The position numbers and the translations under genes were made by a program. A stretch of 64,000 bases of DNA from Halopseudomonas sabulinigri. GTDB taxonomy: Bacteria > Pseudomonadota > Gammaproteobacteria > Pseudomonadales > Pseudomonadaceae. Where the stretch lies: assembly GCF_900105255.1 (NCBI RefSeq), contig NZ_LT629763.1:3015001-3079000 (forward strand). The letters are read 5' to 3'. Positions within the stretch are counted from its first letter, which is position 1. The number at the start of each line of letters is the position of its first letter. Shown here one piece after another: positions 18,732 through 30,329 of this stretch. The notes under the pieces are model-generated. The model was not told where the DNA came from and searched no databases. It saw only the letters and a program-made list of their open reading frames with translations.

Positions 18732-21700
18732 TTGAAAGACTTATTGAACCTGCTCAAGTCCCAGGGACAGATTGAAGAGTTCGATTCCATTCGAATCGGC
18801 TTGGCATCGCCGGAGATGATCCGGTCCTGGTCCTATGGCGAAGTTAAAAAGCCGGAAACCATTAACTACCGTACCTTCAAGCCGGAGCGCGACGGTCTGT
18901 TCTGCGCCAAGATCTTTGGCCCGGTAAAAGATTACGAGTGCCTGTGCGGCAAGTACAAGCGCCTCAAGCACCGCGGTGTGATCTGTGAAAAGTGTGGCGT
19001 TGAAGTCGCGCTGGCCAAGGTCCGTCGTGAGCGCATGGGTCACATTGAACTGGCATCGCCAGTTGCCCACATCTGGTTCCTGAAGTCGCTGCCGTCGCGT
19101 ATCGGCCTGCTGCTGGACATGACCCTGCGTGATATCGAGCGCGTACTCTATTTCGAGAGCTACGTGGTGATCGAGCCGGGCATGACTACCCTGGACAAGG
19201 GTCAGTTGCTGAATGATGAGCAGTACTTCGAAGCGCTGGAAGAGTTCGGCGACGACTTCGACGCCCGCATGGGTGCCGAGGCGGTATTCGAGCTGCTGAC
19301 CGCTATGGATCTGAGCCACGAGATTGGCAAGCTGCGTGAAGAAATTCCGCAGACCACCTCGGAAACCAAGATCAAGAAGCTGTCCAAGCGTCTGAAGCTG
19401 ATGGAAGCCTTTGACGGTTCCGGCAACAAGCCGGAGTGGATGGTCATGACTGTTCTGCCAGTCCTGCCACCGGACCTGCGTCCGCTGGTACCACTGGATG
19501 GCGGTCGCTTTGCGACTTCCGACCTGAACGATCTGTACCGCCGCGTGATCAACCGTAACAACCGTCTGAAGCGTCTGCTTGACCTGTCTGCACCTGACAT
19601 CATCGTGCGCAACGAAAAGCGCATGCTGCAGGAGTCGGTTGATGCGCTGCTGGACAACGGTCGTCGTGGCCGTGCCATCACTGGCACCAACAAGCGCCCG
19701 CTGAAGTCCCTGGCTGACATGATCAAGGGTAAGCAGGGCCGTTTCCGTCAGAACCTGCTCGGTAAGCGCGTGGACTACTCCGGTCGTTCGGTGATCGTGG
19801 TAGGTCCGACCCTGCGTCTGCACCAGTGCGGTCTGCCGAAGAAGATGGCGCTTGAGCTGTTCAAGCCATTCATCTTTGGCAAGCTGGAGCACCGTGGTCT
19901 GGCAACGACCATCAAGGCTGCCAAGAAGATGGTCGAGCGCGAGCTGCCAGAGGTCTGGGACATCCTGGCCGAAGTCATCCGCGAGCACCCCGTACTGTTG
20001 AACCGGGCGCCAACACTGCACCGTCTGGGTATCCAGGCCTTTGAGCCAGTGCTGATCGAAGGTAAAGCTATCCAGCTGCACCCGCTGGTCTGTGCCGCCT
20101 ACAACGCCGACTTTGACGGTGACCAAATGGCTGTGCACGTGCCGCTGACCCTTGAGGCTCAGCTGGAAGCGCGCGCGCTGATGATGTCGACCAACAACAT
20201 TCTGTCGCCAGCATCCGGTGAGCCGATCATCGTGCCGTCGCAGGACGTGGTACTGGGTCTTTATTACATGACGCGTACCCGCATCAACGCCAAGGGCGAG
20301 GGTATGCGTTTTGCCAACGTCAATGAAGTTGAGATGGCGTACCGCAGCGGCCAGGTAGAGCTGCACGCGCTGGTCAAGGTGCGTATTACCGAGACCGTCA
20401 AGCACAAGGACGAGAGCTGGACCACCGAGACCCGTATCGTCGATACCACGGTCGGCCGCGCGCTGTTGTTCCAGATCCTGCCGAAGGGTCTGCCCTACGA
20501 GATGGTCGACCAGCCGCTGAAGAAAAAGGCGATCTCCAAGCTGATCAACCAGTGCTACCGCGTGGTTGGTCTGAAGGAAACCGTGATCTTCGCTGACCAG
20601 TTGATGTACACCGGTTTTGCCTATTCCACCATTTCGGGTGCGTCCATTGGTGTTAACGACTTCGTCATCCCGGATGAGAAGGCGCGCATCATTGATGAGG
20701 CAACGGAAGAAGTTAAGGAAATCGAAGACCAGTACGCTTCCGGTCTGGTAACCCAGGGTGAGAAGTACAACAAGGTTATCGACTTGTGGTCCAAGGCCAA
20801 CGACGAGATTTCCAAGGCGATGATGGACAACCTCAAGTCCACTCGCGTGATGGATCGTGATGGCAAGGAAGTCGATCAGGAGTCGTTCAACTCCATGTAC
20901 ATGATGGCTGACTCCGGTGCGCGGGGTTCTGCTGCCCAGATTCGTCAGCTGGCCGGTATGCGTGGTTTGATGGCCAAGCCGGATGGCTCGATCATCGAGA
21001 CGCCGATTACCGCCAACTTCCGTGAAGGTCTGAACGTACTCCAGTACTTCATCTCCACACACGGTGCACGTAAAGGTCTGGCCGATACCGCACTGAAGAC
21101 CGCCAACTCCGGTTACCTGACCCGTCGTCTGGTTGACGTCGCCCAGGATCTGGTTATTACCCAGCCTGATTGCGGCACCGACAACGGTCTGCTGATGTCG
21201 CCGCACATTGAAGGTGGCGATATCGTTGAGCCGCTGGGTGAGCGCGTACTGGGTCGTGTCGTGGCGCGTGACGTCGTCAAGCCTGGTAGCGATGAAACCA
21301 TCGTGGCCGCTGGCACCCTGATCGACGAGCAGTGGGTCGAGTTCCTCGAGAAGAACAGCGTTGACGAAGTTATCGTACGTTCGCCAATCACCTGCGACAC
21401 GCACTATGGCGTCTGCGCAACCTGTTACGGTCGTGACCTAGCCCGTGGCCACCTGATCAACATCGGTGAAGCGGTCGGTGTTATCGCTGCCCAGTCGATT
21501 GGTGAGCCGGGTACCCAGCTGACCATGCGTACGTTCCACATTGGTGGTGCGGCCAGCCGTACCTCCGCGGCCGACAGCGTACAGGTGAAAAACGGCGGTA
21601 CTATTCGCCTGCACAACCTGAAGTACGTCGAGCGTGCCGACGGTGCCCTGGTAGCGGTTTCCCGTTCCGGCGAGCTGGCGGTAGCTGACGAGTTCGGTCG

Positions 21701-22931
21701 TGAGCGTGAGCGTTACAAGCTGCCCTATGGTGCGGTCATTTCGATCAAGGAAGGTGACAAGGTCGATGCCGGTCGTGTGGTTGCCAAGTGGGATCCGCAC
21801 ACTCACCCCATCGTTACCGAGATTTCCGGTACCGTGGCGTTCTTCGGTATGGATGAAGGCATCACCATCAAACGTCAGGCTGACGAATTGACTGGTCTGA
21901 CCAACATCGAAGTACTGGATGCCAAGGATCGTCCGGCCTCCGGCAAGGACATTCGTCCGGCGGTGAAGCTGGTTGATGACAATGGTAAGGAGCTGCTGCT
22001 GCCGGGTACTGACGTGCCGGCCCAGTACTTCCTGCCGGCTAACGCTCTGGTCAACCTGTCCGATGGTGCCAAGGTGAATGTGGGTGACGTTGTTGCCCGT
22101 ATTCCGCAGGAAACCTCGAAGACTCGTGACATCACCGGTGGTCTGCCGCGCGTTGCCGACCTGTTCGAAGCGCGTCGTCCGAAGGAGCCGTCCATTCTGG
22201 CGGAAATCAGCGGCACGATTTCCTTCGGCAAGGAAACCAAAGGCAAGCGTCGTCTGGTCATTACCCCGACCGACGGTAGCGATCCCTACGAGGAGCTGAT
22301 TCCGAAGTGGCGTCACCTGAACGTGTTCGAAGGTGAGCAGGTTACCAAGGGTGAAGTTATCTCCGACGGCCCGAGCAATCCGCACGATATCCTGCGTCTG
22401 CTGGGTGTCAGCGCGCTGGCCAAGTACATCGTTAACGAGATTCAGGACGTTTACCGCCTGCAGGGCGTGAAGATCAACGACAAGCACATCGAAGTGACTA
22501 TTCGTCAGATGCTGCGCAAGGTTGAAATCGCCGAGTCCGGTGATTCCAGCTTCATCAAAGGTGACCAGGTCGAGTTGACCCAGGTGCTGGAAGAGAATGC
22601 GGAGCTGAGTGGTCAGGACAAGTTCCCGGCCAAGTACGAGCGCGTGCTGCTGGGTATCACCAAGGCGTCGCTGTCGACCGAGTCCTTCATTTCTGCGGCT
22701 TCCTTCCAGGAAACCACGCGGGTACTGACGGAGGCTGCCGTTACCGGTAAGCGCGATCATCTGCGCGGCCTGAAGGAGAACGTGGTAGTAGGTCGCCTGA
22801 TTCCGGCCGGTACCGGCCTGGCGTACCACGCCGAGCGCAAGCGTCAGAAAATGGCCGATAAGCCGGTCAAGGTCAGCGCCAGTGAAGTTGAACAGGCTCT
22901 GTCCGACGCGCTCAACTCGAGCGGAAACTGA
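18732..22931 (+). CDS. rpoC: DNA-directed RNA polymerase subunit beta'
   Basis: The 1399-aa catalytic subunit starts at a TTG that gives the conserved N-terminus [20 protein letters not shown]. The zinc-ribbon cysteines are C70, C72, C85 and C88. The Mg2+-binding catalytic motif NADFDGDQM has its three aspartates at 460, 462 and 464. The second zinc site ([13 protein letters not shown]) and trigger-loop region are also present. The TTG start is unusual for such an abundant protein but is supported by the alignment of the first residues. Confidence 0.98.
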   Translation: MKDLLNLLKSQGQIEEFDSIRIGLASPEMIRSWSYGEVKKPETINYRTFKPERDGLFCAKIFGPVKDYECLCGKYKRLKHRGVICEKCGVEVALAKVRRERMGHIELASPVAHIWFLKSLPSRIGLLLDMTLRDIERVLYFESYVVIEPGMTTLDKGQLLNDEQYFEALEEFGDDFDARMGAEAVFELLTAMDLSHEIGKLREEIPQTTSETKIKKLSKRLKLMEAFDGSGNKPEWMVMTVLPVLPPDLRPLVPLDGGRFATSDLNDLYRRVINRNNRLKRLLDLSAPDIIVRNEKRMLQESVDALLDNGRRGRAITGTNKRPLKSLADMIKGKQGRFRQNLLGKRVDYSGRSVIVVGPTLRLHQCGLPKKMALELFKPFIFGKLEHRGLATTIKAAKKMVERELPEVWDILAEVIREHPVLLNRAPTLHRLGIQAFEPVLIEGKAIQLHPLVCAAYNADFDGDQMAVHVPLTLEAQLEARALMMSTNNILSPASGEPIIVPSQDVVLGLYYMTRTRINAKGEGMRFANVNEVEMAYRSGQVELHALVKVRITETVKHKDESWTTETRIVDTTVGRALLFQILPKGLPYEMVDQPLKKKAISKLINQCYRVVGLKETVIFADQLMYTGFAYSTISGASIGVNDFVIPDEKARIIDEATEEVKEIEDQYASGLVTQGEKYNKVIDLWSKANDEISKAMMDNLKSTRVMDRDGKEVDQESFNSMYMMADSGARGSAAQIRQLAGMRGLMAKPDGSIIETPITANFREGLNVLQYFISTHGARKGLADTALKTANSGYLTRRLVDVAQDLVITQPDCGTDNGLLMSPHIEGGDIVEPLGERVLGRVVARDVVKPGSDETIVAAGTLIDEQWVEFLEKNSVDEVIVRSPITCDTHYGVCATCYGRDLARGHLINIGEAVGVIAAQSIGEPGTQLTMRTFHIGGAASRTSAADSVQVKNGGTIRLHNLKYVERADGALVAVSRSGELAVADEFGRERERYKLPYGAVISIKEGDKVDAGRVVAKWDPHTHPIVTEISGTVAFFGMDEGITIKRQADELTGLTNIEVLDAKDRPASGKDIRPAVKLVDDNGKELLLPGTDVPAQYFLPANALVNLSDGAKVNVGDVVARIPQETSKTRDITGGLPRVADLFEARRPKEPSILAEISGTISFGKETKGKRRLVITPTDGSDPYEELIPKWRHLNVFEGEQVTKGEVISDGPSNPHDILRLLGVSALAKYIVNEIQDVYRLQGVKINDKHIEVTIRQMLRKVEIAESGDSSFIKGDQVELTQVLEENAELSGQDKFPAKYERVLLGITKASLSTESFISAASFQETTRVLTEAAVTGKRDHLRGLKENVVVGRLIPAGTGLAYHAERKRQKMADKPVKVSASEVEQALSDALNSSGN

Positions 22932-22937
22932 TAGGTC

Positions 22938-22959
22938 TGCCAGCCCTGCGGGGCTGGCA
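22938..22959 (+). other. Hairpin after rpoC
   Basis: A perfect 9-bp stem TGCCAGCCC/GGGCTGGCA encloses a TGCG tetraloop 6 nt after the rpoC stop. It has no T-tract, so it is either a Rho-independent terminator of weak type or a 3'-end stabiliser of the rpoBC message. Confidence 0.6.
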
Positions 22960-22961
22960 CC

Positions 22962-22990
22962 TTGACGACTGGGGTTCGGGTCTATAGAAT
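22962..22990 (+). promoter_or_regulatory. Sigma-70 promoter of the rpsL (str) operon
   Basis: The -35 TTGACG (22962-22967) and -10 TAGAAT (22985-22990) are separated by exactly 17 bp, each one mismatch from consensus. It lies between rpoC and rpsL and should drive rpsL-rpsG-fusA-tufB. Confidence 0.85.
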
Positions 22991-23007
22991 TCCGTACCCC
23001 TAAAATT

Positions 23008-23036
23008 GGCGGGGCGCATAGCTCTGCCATTTTTTA
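23008..23036 (+). terminator. Attenuator-like hairpin in the rpsL leader
   Basis: The 8-bp stem GGCGGGGC/GCTCTGCC (two G-U pairs) with a GCATA loop is followed by a six-T run (23030-23035). It sits downstream of the rpsL promoter and upstream of the gene, so it would act within the leader. A short palindrome TGTCTTAAGACA (23044-23055) follows. Confidence 0.55.
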
Positions 23037-23073
23037 TTAACTATGTCTTAAGACATCAGTGGAGTTTTGCTAG

Positions 23074-23445
23074 ATGGCAACAATCAACCAGCTGGTTCGT
23101 AAGCCGCGTAAGCGTGTCGCTGAGAAGAGTGACGTGCCGGCGCTGCAGAACTGCCCGCAGCGTCGTGGTGTGTGCACTCGCGTGTATACCACTACGCCGA
23201 AGAAGCCGAACTCGGCTCTGCGTAAAGTCTGCCGTGTTCGTCTGACCAACGGCTACGAAGTTTCATCCTATATCGGTGGTGAAGGCCACAACCTGCAAGA
23301 GCACAGCGTCGTTCTGATTCGCGGCGGCCGTGTAAAAGACTTGCCAGGTGTGCGTTACCACACTGTTCGCGGTTCTCTGGACACCTCGGGTGTTAAAGAT
23401 CGTAAGCAGGGTCGTTCCAAGTATGGCGCCAAGCGTCCTAAGTAA
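23074..23445 (+). CDS. rpsL: 30S ribosomal protein S12
   Basis: The 123-aa protein lies at the decoding centre. The streptomycin-relevant segment [13 protein letters not shown] (~39-51) has the wild-type lysines, as does [17 protein letters not shown] (~84-100). That is consistent with a streptomycin-sensitive ribosome, though resistance was not tested. It is the first gene of the str operon, preceded by its own promoter and an attenuator-like leader. Confidence 0.98.
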   Translation: MATINQLVRKPRKRVAEKSDVPALQNCPQRRGVCTRVYTTTPKKPNSALRKVCRVRLTNGYEVSSYIGGEGHNLQEHSVVLIRGGRVKDLPGVRYHTVRGSLDTSGVKDRKQGRSKYGAKRPK

Positions 23446-23541
23446 TACTGAATTCATTTATCTGAGTCGATAAGAGTAAGGTCAGGCGTAACCGAATGGT
23501 TATGATCCTGGGCTAACCTGAAGACCGTTTGAGGGCTTATC

Positions 23542-24015
23542 ATGCCAAGACGTCGCGTAGCAGCAAAACGTGAGATTCTGCCGGAACCTAAGTACGGCAG
23601 CCAGATTCTCGCGAAATTCATGAACCACGTAATGGAAAGTGGCAAAAAATCCACCGCAGAGCGCATTGTTTACGGCGCGCTGGACAAGGTGAAAGAGCGC
23701 ACCAAAACCGAAGAGCCCGTTGAGCTGTTCGAAAAAGCGCTGGATGCCATTGCTCCTCTCGTAGAGGTTAAATCCCGCCGTGTAGGTGGTGCCACTTACC
23801 AGGTTCCGGTTGAAGTGCGTCCCTCCCGTCGCAATGCTCTGGCAATGCGCTGGTTGGTTGATGCTGCCCGTAAGCGTGGCGAGAAGTCTATGGCGCTGCG
23901 TCTGGCTGGTGAGCTGGTTGACGCGTCTGAAGGTAAAGGCGCTGCTGTTAAGAAGCGTGAAGACGTGCACCGCATGGCTGAAGCCAACAAGGCGTTCTCT
24001 CACTACCGTTTCTAA
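23542..24015 (+). CDS. rpsG: 30S ribosomal protein S7
   Basis: The 157-aa protein nucleates assembly of the 30S head and contacts E-site tRNA. The conserved [20 protein letters not shown] start and [13 protein letters not shown]-terminus are present. The 96-nt rpsL-rpsG gap contains local complementarity (GTAACC...GGTTA). In E. coli this gap is where S7 represses its own operon, so the same is possible here. It lies 18 nt before fusA. Confidence 0.97.
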   Translation: MPRRRVAAKREILPEPKYGSQILAKFMNHVMESGKKSTAERIVYGALDKVKERTKTEEPVELFEKALDAIAPLVEVKSRRVGGATYQVPVEVRPSRRNALAMRWLVDAARKRGEKSMALRLAGELVDASEGKGAAVKKREDVHRMAEANKAFSHYRF

Positions 24016-24033
24016 ACGGCTCAGGAGATTATT

Positions 24034-26136
24034 GTGGCTCGTACAACTCCGATTAATCTGTACCGGAATATTGGTATTTGCGCGCACGTTGATGCGGGTA
24101 AAACCACGACCACGGAACGGATTTTGTTTTATACCGGTGTGAACCACAAGATGGGTGAAGTCCATGATGGCGCTGCCACCATGGACTGGATGGCCCAAGA
24201 GCAGGAGCGGGGGATTACCATTACCTCCGCTGCTACTACTGCCTTCTGGCAGGGCTCTGAAAAGCAATATGACAAGCATCGCGTCAATATCATCGATACC
24301 CCTGGTCACGTTGACTTCACCATCGAAGTCGAGCGCTCGCTGCGCGTGCTCGACGGTGCGGTCGTGGTTTTCTGTGGTACCTCCGGCGTTGAGCCTCAGT
24401 CCGAAACCGTATGGCGTCAAGCCAACAAGTACGGTGTTCCGCGTATCGTCTACGTGAACAAGATGGACCGCCAAGGCGCCAATTTCATGCGCGTTGTCGA
24501 GCAGATCAAGAAGCGCCTTGGGCATACTCCGGTTCCGATCCAGTTGGCGATTGGTGCTGAAGAGGAGTTTGAGGGGCAAGTAGATTTGCTGCGCATGAAA
24601 GCAATCTACTGGAATGCCGACGACAGCGGGATGACCTTCCGTGAGGAGGAAATTCCTGCTGAGCTGGCCGATGATGCCGCTATGTATCGTGAGCAAATGG
24701 TCGAGGCGGCAGCCGAGGCCAATGAAGAGCTCATGAACAAGTATCTTGAGGAAGGTGATCTGAGTAACGATGAAATCAAGGCGGGGCTGCGTCAGCGCAC
24801 TCTGGCTTGTGAAATCGTGCCCGCGGTATGCGGCTCCTCATTCAAGAACAAGGGCGTGCCTCTGGTATTGGACGCGGTCATTGACTACCTGCCGGCGCCG
24901 GACCAGGTCGTTGCCATCAAGGGTGTGCACCCGGATGACGACGAGAAGGTCGACGAGCGTCATGCAGATGATGCCGAGCCGTTTTCCGCCCTGGCTTTCA
25001 AGATCGCGACAGACCCGTTTGTCGGTACTCTGACTTTCGTACGCGTGTATTCGGGGGTTTTGACCTCTGGCGATGCGGTGCTCAATTCGGTCAAGGGCAA
25101 GAAAGAGCGGGTGGGGCGCATGGTGCAGATGCACGCCAATGCGCGTGAAGAAATCAAGGAAGTGCGCGCGGGTGATATCGCAGCGCTGATCGGTATGAAG
25201 GACGTCACCACCGGTGACACCCTGTGCTCGCAAGAAAAGCCGATCATTCTTGAGCGCATGGAGTTTCCTGAGCCGGTTATTTCTGTAGCAGTTGAGCCGA
25301 AAACCAAGGCTGACCAAGAGAAGATGGGGATTGCCCTCGGCAAGTTGGCGCAGGAGGATCCGTCCTTCCGCGTGCGTACCGATGAGGAGTCCGGGCAGAC
25401 CATCATTTCCGGTATGGGTGAGTTGCACCTGGATATTCTCGTTGATCGCATGAAGCGCGAGTTCAACGTTGAGGCGAATATCGGCAAGCCGCAGGTCGCG
25501 TACCGCGAAGCAATTCGCAACAAGTGCGAGATCGAAGGCAAGTTTGTTCGTCAGTCAGGCGGTCGTGGTCAGTACGGTCACGTCTGGGTTCGTTTCGAGC
25601 CTTGCGATGAATCTGAAGAGAAGCTGGTATTCGTCAATGAAGTTGTCGGTGGTGTGGTTCCGCGTGAATACATTCCGGCTATCCAGAAAGGTATCGAGGA
25701 GCAGATGCAGAACGGCGTGCTCGCCGGCTATCCGCTGCTTGGCCTGAAGGCAACCGTTTATGACGGTTCCTATCATGATGTCGACTCTAACGAGATGGCG
25801 TTCAAGATCGCTGCTTCCATGGCCACCAAACAGTTGGCCCAGAAAGGCGGTGCCGTGTTGCTAGAGCCGATGATGAAAGTCGAAGTGGTCACCCCTGAGG
25901 ATTACATGGGTGACGTTATGGGCGACTTGAACCGTCGTCGCGGTCTGGTACAAGGTATGGAAGATTCTCCTTCCGGTAAAGTGATCCGCGCTGAGGTTCC
26001 GCTTGGTGAGATGTTCGGTTACGCCACGGATGTGCGCTCGATGTCCCAGGGACGCGCGAGCTACTCCATGGAGTTTTCGAAATACGCCGAGGCACCCATG
26101 AACATCGCCGAAGCAATCATCAAGAAGCAAGGCTAA
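24034..26136 (+). CDS. fusA: Elongation factor G
   Basis: The 700-aa translocase has the G1 motif AHVDAGKTT near residue 17, DTPGHVDF and NKMDR (GTPase core), followed by domains II-V. It catalyses translocation and, with RRF, ribosome recycling. The start is GTG with AGGAG (24022-24026) upstream. It is a full-length EF-G1-type protein, with 18 nt to rpsG and 34 nt to tufB. Confidence 0.97.
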   Translation: MARTTPINLYRNIGICAHVDAGKTTTTERILFYTGVNHKMGEVHDGAATMDWMAQEQERGITITSAATTAFWQGSEKQYDKHRVNIIDTPGHVDFTIEVERSLRVLDGAVVVFCGTSGVEPQSETVWRQANKYGVPRIVYVNKMDRQGANFMRVVEQIKKRLGHTPVPIQLAIGAEEEFEGQVDLLRMKAIYWNADDSGMTFREEEIPAELADDAAMYREQMVEAAAEANEELMNKYLEEGDLSNDEIKAGLRQRTLACEIVPAVCGSSFKNKGVPLVLDAVIDYLPAPDQVVAIKGVHPDDDEKVDERHADDAEPFSALAFKIATDPFVGTLTFVRVYSGVLTSGDAVLNSVKGKKERVGRMVQMHANAREEIKEVRAGDIAALIGMKDVTTGDTLCSQEKPIILERMEFPEPVISVAVEPKTKADQEKMGIALGKLAQEDPSFRVRTDEESGQTIISGMGELHLDILVDRMKREFNVEANIGKPQVAYREAIRNKCEIEGKFVRQSGGRGQYGHVWVRFEPCDESEEKLVFVNEVVGGVVPREYIPAIQKGIEEQMQNGVLAGYPLLGLKATVYDGSYHDVDSNEMAFKIAASMATKQLAQKGGAVLLEPMMKVEVVTPEDYMGDVMGDLNRRRGLVQGMEDSPSGKVIRAEVPLGEMFGYATDVRSMSQGRASYSMEFSKYAEAPMNIAEAIIKKQG

Positions 26137-26170
26137 CTTGAACCTAAGCTAATTAAAGAGGTTATCAACC

Positions 26171-27364
26171 GTGGCAAAAGAAAAATTTGAACGTAGCAAA
26201 CCGCACCTGAACGTAGGCACCATTGGTCACGTTGACCATGGTAAAACTACTCTGACAGCTGCATTGACCCGTGTTTGCGCCGAAGTATACGGCGGCTCCG
26301 CTCGCGCTTTCGACCAGATCGATAACGCGCCGGAAGAGAAGGCACGTGGTATCACCATCAACACCTCGCACGTAGAGTACGATTCTCCGACTCGTCACTA
26401 CGCGCACGTTGACTGCCCTGGTCACGCTGACTATGTGAAGAACATGATCACCGGTGCTGCGCAGATGGATGGTGCAATCCTGGTTTGTTCCGCTGCTGAC
26501 GGCCCGATGCCGCAGACTCGCGAGCACATCCTGCTGTCTCGTCAGGTTGGCGTTCCTTACATCGTCGTGTTCCTGAACAAGGCTGACATGGTCGATGACG
26601 AAGAGCTGCTGGAGCTGGTCGAGATGGAAGTGCGTGATCTGCTGAGCGCATACGATTTCCCTGGCGACGACACGCCTATCGTTATCGGTTCTGCACTGAT
26701 GGCGCTGGAAGGCAAAGACGACAACGAAATCGGCACCACTGCGGTCAAGAAGCTGGTTGAGACTCTGGATTCCTATATTCCTGAGCCTGAGCGTGCGATT
26801 GACAAGCCGTTCCTGATGCCGATCGAAGACGTATTCTCCATCTCTGGTCGCGGTACTGTTGTGACTGGTCGTGTAGAGCGCGGCATCGTCAAGGTGGGTG
26901 AGGAAGTTGAGATCGTTGGTATCAAAGCCACTGTCAAAACTACCTGTACTGGCGTTGAAATGTTCCGCAAGCTGCTGGACGAAGGTCGTGCCGGTGAGAA
27001 CGTTGGTGTTCTGCTGCGTGGTACTAAGCGTGAAGACGTAGAGCGTGGTCAGGTTCTGGCCAAGCCGGGTACTATCAACCCGCACACCAAGTTTGAAGCT
27101 GAAGTGTACGTACTGGGCAAGGATGAAGGCGGTCGTCACACTCCGTTCTTCAAAGGCTATCGTCCTCAGTTCTACTTCCGTACCACTGACGTTACCGGTT
27201 CCTGCGAACTGCCGGAAGGTATCGAAATGGTAATGCCTGGCGATAACGTCAAGCTGGACGTCACTCTGATCGCGCCGATCGCGATGGAAGACGGTCTGCG
27301 CTTTGCGATTCGTGAAGGCGGCCGCACCGTTGGTGCCGGCGTGGTAGCCAAGATCATCGAATAA
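26171..27364 (+). CDS. tufB: Elongation factor Tu (copy 2)
   Basis: The 397-aa protein is identical in sequence to the product at 9716-10909. By eye I count about 16 base differences between the genes, all synonymous, and concentrated at the two ends. This copy begins with GTG rather than ATG. It is the last gene of the str operon and ends 17 nt before a strong terminator. Near identity of duplicated tuf genes is usually kept by gene conversion. Confidence 0.98.
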   Translation: MAKEKFERSKPHLNVGTIGHVDHGKTTLTAALTRVCAEVYGGSARAFDQIDNAPEEKARGITINTSHVEYDSPTRHYAHVDCPGHADYVKNMITGAAQMDGAILVCSAADGPMPQTREHILLSRQVGVPYIVVFLNKADMVDDEELLELVEMEVRDLLSAYDFPGDDTPIVIGSALMALEGKDDNEIGTTAVKKLVETLDSYIPEPERAIDKPFLMPIEDVFSISGRGTVVTGRVERGIVKVGEEVEIVGIKATVKTTCTGVEMFRKLLDEGRAGENVGVLLRGTKREDVERGQVLAKPGTINPHTKFEAEVYVLGKDEGGRHTPFFKGYRPQFYFRTTDVTGSCELPEGIEMVMPGDNVKLDVTLIAPIAMEDGLRFAIREGGRTVGAGVVAKIIE

Positions 27365-27381
27365 TGATCTGACGCCATACG

Positions 27382-27414
27382 CAAAAGCCCCCGTTTAACG
27401 GGGGCTTTTGTATT
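27382..27414 (+). terminator. Terminator of the str operon
   Basis: An 11-bp perfect stem CAAAAGCCCCC... / GGGGGCTTTTG with a GTTTAAC-type loop is followed by TATTTT. It is the only strong intrinsic terminator between rpsL and the S10 operon. Confidence 0.9.
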
Positions 27415-27418
27415 TTGG

Positions 27419-27447
27419 TTGACAGTGGGGAAGTGCATCAGTAGAAT
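27419..27447 (+). promoter_or_regulatory. Sigma-70 promoter of the S10 operon
   Basis: A perfect -35 TTGACA (27419-27424), 17-bp spacer and -10 TAGAAT (27442-27447) lie directly after the tufB terminator. It gives an ~75-nt leader before rpsJ and should drive the S10-spc run. Confidence 0.88.
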
Positions 27448-27521
27448 TGCGCCTCCCTTGGATGGGCTCACCCGGTTTTCGGGGAAGGCTCTGAAAATAG
27501 TAGCTTGGAGTTTCTGGTCAA

Positions 27522-27833
27522 ATGCAGAACCAACAGATCCGTATTCGGTTGAAGGCTTTTGACCATCGCCTGATTGATCAATCTACCCAGGAAATCGTGG
27601 ATACCGCGAAACGTACTGGGGCTCAGGTGCGTGGTCCGATCCCTTTGCCGACGCGCAAAGAGCGTTTTACTGTACTGGTTTCTCCGCACGTCAACAAAGA
27701 CGCGCGCGATCAGTACGAAATCCGTACCCATAAACGGGTTCTGGATATCGTTCAGCCCACCGACAAGACTGTCGATGCGCTGATGAAGCTGGACTTGGCA
27801 GCTGGTGTCGAAGTTCAGATCAGCCTCGGCTGA
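27522..27833 (+). CDS. rpsJ: 30S ribosomal protein S10 / NusE
   Basis: The 103-aa protein is part of the 30S head and also works as NusE, pairing with NusB in rRNA antitermination and with NusG. The conserved [20 protein letters not shown] start and [15 protein letters not shown]-type region are present. It is the first gene of the S10 operon behind a near-consensus promoter. Confidence 0.97.
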   Translation: MQNQQIRIRLKAFDHRLIDQSTQEIVDTAKRTGAQVRGPIPLPTRKERFTVLVSPHVNKDARDQYEIRTHKRVLDIVQPTDKTVDALMKLDLAAGVEVQISLG

Positions 27834-27855
27834 TAGCCCCACAAGACGGGGGCTA
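27834..27855 (+). other. Hairpin in the rpsJ-rplC spacer
   Basis: The stem TAGCCCC/GGGGCTA starts at the rpsJ stop codon, and a second small stem GCCC/GGGC follows near 27869-27882. With 93 nt, this is the longest gap in the S10 operon. It may be a processing or regulatory structure; there is no T-tract. Confidence 0.5.
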
Positions 27856-27926
27856 TAGGTCGTGTAACGCCCTGTGTTGGGCGGCCATAGCGGGTGATAG
27901 CCCCGTGCACTCATGAGGTTTACAAA

Positions 27927-28565
27927 ATGACTATTGGTTTAGTCGGCCGGAAATGCGGTATGACCCGCGTTTTCACTGAAGATGGTGTATCTATCCCGGT
28001 TACGGTTGTAGAAGTAGAACCGAACCGTGTCACACAGGTTAAATCCCTGGATACCGATGGCTATCAGGCCATTCAGGTAACCGTGGGCGAGCGTCGCGCT
28101 AGCCGCGTCAGCAAGCCTATGGCAGGGCACTTTGCTAAAGCCAACACTGCTGCAGGTCGTCAGGTTATGGAATTCCGCCTGGATGACAGCTCGCAGTATG
28201 AAGCTGGCGCAGAGCTGACCGTCAGCATTTTTGAAGCGGGCCAGAAGGTTGATGTTACTGGGCAGTCCAAAGGTAAGGGCTTTGCCGGTACTATCAAGCG
28301 CTGGAACTTCCGTGGTCAGGATGCAACTCACGGTAACTCGATCTCCCACCGCGTACCCGGTTCCATTGGTCAGTGTCAGACCCCTGGTCGTGTATTCAAG
28401 GGCAAGAAGATGTCTGGTCACATGGGTGCCGAACAGGTGACCGTGCAGACTCTCGAGGTTGTTCGTGTTGATGCCGAACGTAACCTGCTGCTCATCAAGG
28501 GCGCGGTACCTGGCGCGACCGGTAGCGACGTGATCGTTCGCCCGGCAGTCAAGGCCAAGGGTTAA
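27927..28565 (+). CDS. rplC: 50S ribosomal protein L3
   Basis: The 212-aa protein is an early 50S assembly protein reaching the peptidyl-transferase centre. The conserved loop [20 protein letters not shown] carries the glutamine methylated by PrmB in E. coli. The start at 27927 gives the conserved [20 protein letters not shown]; an upstream in-frame start (27894) would overlap leader structure. Confidence 0.96.
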   Translation: MTIGLVGRKCGMTRVFTEDGVSIPVTVVEVEPNRVTQVKSLDTDGYQAIQVTVGERRASRVSKPMAGHFAKANTAAGRQVMEFRLDDSSQYEAGAELTVSIFEAGQKVDVTGQSKGKGFAGTIKRWNFRGQDATHGNSISHRVPGSIGQCQTPGRVFKGKKMSGHMGAEQVTVQTLEVVRVDAERNLLLIKGAVPGATGSDVIVRPAVKAKG

Positions 28566-28577
28566 GGGGGAGTTACC

Positions 28578-29180
28578 ATGAATTTGAATGTAGCTGGCGC
28601 AAGCGCGATCGAAGTTTCCGATCTGACCTTCGCGACCGAGTTTAACGAGACCCTCGTTCACCAGGCCGTAGTTGCATACATGGCTGGTGCTCGTCAGGGT
28701 ACCAAGCAGCAGAAGAATCGTTCTGATGTGTCCGGCGGCGGCAAGAAGCCCTGGCGTCAGAAAGGTACTGGCCGTGCCCGTGCCGGTACTATCCGCAGCC
28801 CGATCTGGCGCTCCGGTGGTACCACTTTCGCTGCGCGTCCACAGAATCACGAGCAGAAGCTGAACCGCAAGATGTACCGCGGCGCCCTGCGCTCCATCCT
28901 GTCCGAGCTGGTACGCCTGGACCGCCTGGTCGTAGTTGAGAGCTTCTCCGTCGATGCACCGAAAACCAAGGCTCTGGCCGGCAAGTTGAAGGATCTCGAT
29001 CTGCAAAACGTGCTGATCGTAACCGACAATATTGACGAAAATCTGTACCTGGCAGCGCGCAATCTGCCGCACGTCGACGTACGTGATGTGCAGGGTTCCG
29101 ACCCAGTTAGCCTGATCGCTTACGACAAGGTACTGATCACTGTGCCTGCTGTTAAGAAGTTCGAGGAGATGCTGGGATGA
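28578..29180 (+). CDS. rplD: 50S ribosomal protein L4
   Basis: The 200-aa protein lines the exit tunnel with its long loop ([20 protein letters not shown], ~55-75). In E. coli L4 represses the S10 operon through a leader that is not conserved in Pseudomonas; no such leader is evident here. It overlaps rplW by 4 nt (ATGA). Confidence 0.96.
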   Translation: MNLNVAGASAIEVSDLTFATEFNETLVHQAVVAYMAGARQGTKQQKNRSDVSGGGKKPWRQKGTGRARAGTIRSPIWRSGGTTFAARPQNHEQKLNRKMYRGALRSILSELVRLDRLVVVESFSVDAPKTKALAGKLKDLDLQNVLIVTDNIDENLYLAARNLPHVDVRDVQGSDPVSLIAYDKVLITVPAVKKFEEMLG

Positions 29181-29473
29181 ACCAAGAGCGCATTTTCAAA
29201 GTACTGCTCGGCCCGCATGTATCCGAGAAGGCTACTGTGTTGGCCGACGGCAAGAACCAGTTCGTTTTCAAGGTAGACACTACCGCGACCAAGCTGGAAA
29301 TCAAGAAAGCCGTTGAGCAGCTGTTCAGCGTCAAGGTCAAGGCTGTATCGACTTTGAACGTTAAAGGTAAGACCAAGCGAACCGTTCGCGGCCTGGGCAA
29401 GCGTAATGACTGGAAGAAGGCTTATGTGAGCCTGCAGCCCGGTCAAGACATCGACTTCGCCAGCGCTGAATAA
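29177..29473 (+). CDS. rplW: 50S ribosomal protein L23
   Basis: The 98-aa protein sits at the tunnel exit and is the docking site for trigger factor and SRP. The conserved [11 protein letters not shown] segment is near the N-terminus, and [20 protein letters not shown] follows at ~62-81. Its ATG overlaps the rplD stop codon, indicating translational coupling. Confidence 0.96.
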   Translation: MNQERIFKVLLGPHVSEKATVLADGKNQFVFKVDTTATKLEIKKAVEQLFSVKVKAVSTLNVKGKTKRTVRGLGKRNDWKKAYVSLQPGQDIDFASAE

Positions 29474-29487
29474 GAGAGGGATACATC

Positions 29488-30312
29488 ATGGCTATTGTTA
29501 AATGTAAACCTACTTCCGCTGGCCGCCGCTTCGTTGTCAAGGTCGTCAACTCTGACCTGCACAAGGGCGCTCCGTACGCCCCGCTGTTGGAGAAGCAAGG
29601 CAAGTCTGGTGGTCGTAACAATAATGGCCGCATCACCACGCGTCATCGTGGGGGCGGACATAAGCAGCACTACCGTATGGTCGATTTTCGTCGCAACAAA
29701 GATGGCATTCCTGCCACCGTTGAGCGCGTCGAATATGATCCGAACCGTACCGCTCATATTGCTCTGCTGAAGTATGCCGACGGTGAGCGTCGCTACATCA
29801 TCGCCCCCAAGGGCGTGCGTGCTGGCGATCAACTGGTCTCTGGCGCAGAAGCGCCGATCAAGGCCGGTAACTCACTGCCACTGCGTAACATTCCAGTGGG
29901 TAGCACCATTCACGCGATCGAGCTGAAGCCGGGTAAAGGCGCTCAGGTTGCTCGCAGTGCCGGTGCCGCCGTTCAGCTGGTTGCCCGTGAAGGCGCCTAT
30001 GTAACCGTTCGTCTTCGCTCCGGCGAGATGCGCAAGGTTCTCGGCGAGTGCCGCGCCACCCTGGGCGAAGTGTCCAACGGTGAGCATAGCCTGCGCTCTC
30101 TGGGTAAGGCTGGTGCTACGCGCTGGCGCGGTGTTCGTCCGACTGTTCGTGGTGTTGCCATGAACCCGGTTGATCACCCGCATGGTGGTGGTGAAGGTCG
30201 TACTTCTGGTGGTCGTCATCCCGTATCGCCGTGGGGCTTCCCCACCAAGGGTGCCAAGACTCGTTCCAACAAGCGCACTGACAAGATGATTGTCCGTCGT
30301 CGCAGCAAGTAA
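29488..30312 (+). CDS. rplB: 50S ribosomal protein L2
   Basis: The 274-aa protein is needed for subunit association and peptidyl transfer. The SH3-like core and the conserved C-terminal [20 protein letters not shown] (~223-242), containing the functionally important histidine, are intact. It lies 14 nt after rplW and 17 nt before rpsS. Confidence 0.97.
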   Translation: MAIVKCKPTSAGRRFVVKVVNSDLHKGAPYAPLLEKQGKSGGRNNNGRITTRHRGGGHKQHYRMVDFRRNKDGIPATVERVEYDPNRTAHIALLKYADGERRYIIAPKGVRAGDQLVSGAEAPIKAGNSLPLRNIPVGSTIHAIELKPGKGAQVARSAGAAVQLVAREGAYVTVRLRSGEMRKVLGECRATLGEVSNGEHSLRSLGKAGATRWRGVRPTVRGVAMNPVDHPHGGGEGRTSGGRHPVSPWGFPTKGAKTRSNKRTDKMIVRRRSK

Positions 30313-30329
30313 TTAGAGGGGATACGACA

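Noticed and set aside
27365-27521. E. coli-type S10 leader with L4-dependent attenuation
   Set aside because: The leader contains the promoter and only ~75 nt without the characteristic hairpins; this mechanism is not known in Pseudomonas.
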